Assembly: GCA_965546615.1 (NCBI GenBank) | Contig: CBEUVQ010000026.1 | Coordinates: 1 to 35,359 of the forward strand | DNA length: 35,359 nucleotides | From: CBEUVQ01 sp965546615 | GTDB lineage: Bacteria > Bacillota > Desulfotomaculia > Desulfotomaculales > Desulfohalotomaculaceae | Direction: 5' to 3' | In this document: piece after piece, positions 34,151-35,359 of the stretch | Layout: every line of letters begins with the position of its first letter | How positions within the stretch are numbered: the stretch's first letter is position 1 | Program-made: the position numbers and the translations under genes | Notes under the pieces: generated by a model | Databases searched by the model: none | What the model saw: only the letters and a program-made list of their open reading frames with translations | Told to the model about the DNA's origin: nothing

Positions 34151-34506
34151 AATCCGCATTAGGGTGTTGTGTCGCACCATGCGGAACGGCGGGGGCGCCG
34201 TTCCCTACAAAACACTGCACACGCCGCCCCGTCAACGCAACACAGCATTGTAAAACAAACCGGGCGTGGAAACCCGCCGCTGCATTACTGCACCCCGGCA
34301 GCGTTAAAAATTCCGCTGTTTTATTTAATGTAAGGCTTTCATTTTTTAACTGTGCCGCTGTGGCAAACGGTGCCTTTTTTTACCGGTCTGCCGCCGCAAA
34401 CAGTAACGGTTAGCAAAGCGGAACAGTCAAGACTGTTCCCTACATTAAAACGGTACACACCGCTTAAAAACGCCGCCATTGTAGGGGCAGGGTTTACCCC
34501 GCCCGC
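34151..34506. repeat. Dispersed palindromic elements, no gene
   Basis: It contains GGAACGGCG-GGG-GCGCCGTTCC-CTACA (about 34181-34209), a copy of the GGAACAGTC-AA-GACTGTTCC-CTACATT element (34382-34446), and GTAGGGGCAGGGTTTACCCC (34479-34498), a variant with the same GTAGGG edge. No coding frame is supported. Confidence 0.65.
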
Positions 34507-34607
34507 TTAACGAAACATTGCATTTGTGTGAACGGATAGGCATTGAACCCACAAAAACCATACACATACCACCTAACGGTAGGGAACGGCCTTGGCCGTT
34601 CTGCCAA
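34507..34607. repeat. Right copy of the direct repeat bounding the CRISPR region
   Basis: It matches 29727-29826, with 61 consecutive identical bases (34541-34601). The copies are in the same orientation, about 4.8 kb apart. Its last part also forms the start of the tandem duplication that follows. Confidence 0.85.
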
Positions 34608-35157
34608 CGAAACGTTACATTAAAAAGCAAAACCGGCGGGTATTAAAATCTGCCGCCGTGCCAAACGCTGCCTCTTTTTAACCGGTCTGCCTCCGCAAAC
34701 AGCAGCGGTTAGTAAAACGGAGCAGTCAAGACTGTTCCCTACATTAAAAAAATACCGCACACCGCAAAGACACTGCCACAGCGCGCAGGGGGTGTCGCAC
34801 CATGCGGAACGACGAGGGCGTCGTTCCCTACAAACACCGCACACACCTGCAAAAACCACCCTTCTTTTTAATGCAGCCCTTTCCGCTAATGCGTAGGGAA
34901 CGGCCTTGGCCGTTCCGCCAACGAAACGTTACATTAAAAAGCAAAACCGGCAGGTATTAAAACCTGCCGCCGTGCCAAACGCTGCCTCTTTTTAACCGGT
35001 CTGCCACCGCAAACAGCAGCAGTTAGTAAAACGGAGCAGTCAAGACTGCTCCCTACATTAAAAAAATACCGCACACCGCAAAGACACTGCCACAGCGCGC
35101 AGGGGGCGTCATACCAAGCAGAACGACGAGGGCGTCGTTCCCTACAAACACCGCACG
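34580..35157. repeat. Imperfect tandem duplication, 314-bp period
   Basis: Bases about 34580-34847 and 34894-35157 are the same sequence with scattered substitutions, separated by 46 unshared bases. Each unit contains three palindromes: GGAACGGCC-TTGGCCGTTC, GGAGCAGTC-AA-GACTGYTCC and GAACGACGAGGGCGTCGTTC. Neither unit has a supported gene. Confidence 0.85.
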
Positions 35158-35170
35158 CCGTTGTGGCGTT

Positions 35171-35245
35171 TAAATAAAAAGCAGGCGGGGTTCAGCCCCG
35201 CCTGCGGGTTAATGCAGGGTGACAGGGAATCATCCCGCTGTCACC
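35171..35245 (-). terminator. Double stem-loop terminator of the right-edge gene
   Basis: On the minus strand GGTGACAG pairs with CTGTCACC (35245-35218), followed by GCAGGCGGGG and CCCCGCCTGC (35205-35181), a perfect 10-bp stem with a five-base loop and then TTTTTATTT. The second hairpin is a canonical intrinsic terminator. Confidence 0.92.
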
Positions 35246-35254
35246 TTTTCTGCT

Positions 35255-35359
35255 TTATTCTAAAATGCGCTCTGCTTCTTCGGCGTCTACATCCATGATG
35301 TATTTAATGCCGGTGATTTCTGCCGCTTCTTTGGTCAGTGCCGCAATGTCGTCGCGGGT
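35255..35359 (-). CDS. C-terminus of an unidentified protein (runs off the window)
   Basis: The last 34 residues of a minus-strand gene are visible, ending ITGIKYIMDVDAEEAERILE and a TAA at 35257-35255. Composition is typical of a conserved cytoplasmic protein and the base composition is like the Fdh operons, unlike the repeat region. It is followed by a strong terminator. No family could be assigned from this fragment. Confidence 0.75.
   Translation of the reverse strand, partial: TRDDIAALTKEAAEITGIKYIMDVDAEEAERILE

Noticed and set aside
34445..34859. Short frames across the tandem duplication
   Set aside because: They consist of repeat sequence read in one frame and are not conserved between the two units.
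35255..35359. Assigning the right-edge fragment to CO dehydrogenase or another C1 enzyme by context
   Set aside because: Only 34 C-terminal residues are visible and no diagnostic motif is present.

Overview
The window looks like chromosome of an anaerobic, spore-lineage Firmicute (class Clostridia or a relative). The evidence is gene content only: a Spo0F-size response regulator, an EndoAI/EndoA pair, a Bacillus-type glutamine synthetase, an S-layer-homology protein, GGGGG/GGAGG ribosome binding sites with frequent TTG and GTG starts, and CRISPR repeats ending in ATTGAAAC. No rRNA or tRNA gene was seen, so a closer placement is not supported. Every recognised gene lies on the minus strand, so transcription runs from high to low coordinates.

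Region 1 (0.5-17.6 kb) is an exported formate/hydrogen oxidoreductase island. Three parallel modules each have a Tat-exported catalytic subunit, a four-cluster ferredoxin-like subunit with a C-terminal membrane anchor, and an NrfD-type integral membrane subunit. They are formate dehydrogenase 1 (fdhA-fdhB-nrfD, followed by fdhE and tatC), an [FeFe] hydrogenase (hydA-hydB-hydC), and formate dehydrogenase 2 (fdhA-fdhB-nrfD). Both FdhA subunits are selenoproteins: an in-frame UGA at codon 203 is followed by a SECIS-like hairpin with a GGUCU loop, so each gene looks split if UGA is read as stop. A stand-alone tatA lies between modules. Upstream of it is a structured RNA with a GAAA-tetraloop hairpin and a receptor-like helix that resembles the molybdenum/tungsten cofactor (Moco/Tuco) riboswitch. 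Together the genes suggest outward-facing formate and H2 turnover linked to the quinone pool.

Region 2 (18-29.6 kb) is mostly housekeeping: an ACT-domain protein with phenylacetate-CoA ligase; a radical SAM/PDZ/DUF512-like protein preceded by three tandem DnaA boxes; the tsaE-tsaB-rimI-tsaD cluster for tRNA t6A synthesis; a response regulator; an amidohydrolase; a class I glutamine amidotransferase-like hydrolase; the EndoAI/EndoA toxin-antitoxin pair; an orphan acetolactate synthase regulatory subunit; and glnA with a structured leader.

Region 3 (29.7-35.2 kb) is an accessory, repeat-rich block. It has three short CRISPR arrays (4, 5 and 4 repeats), each abutting a copy of the same 150-210 bp leader-like sequence, and a fourth partial leader copy with no array. 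Between the arrays are an AT-rich lipoprotein gene, an S-layer-homology protein gene and a probable remnant of a Panacea (DUF4065) antitoxin-like gene. No cas gene is present in the window. The block is bounded by a roughly 100-bp direct repeat, with 61 nt identical, and is full of short palindromes that share a CCCTACA tail. A 268-bp segment is duplicated with a 314-bp period near the right end. The last 105 bases encode the C-terminus of an unidentified protein.
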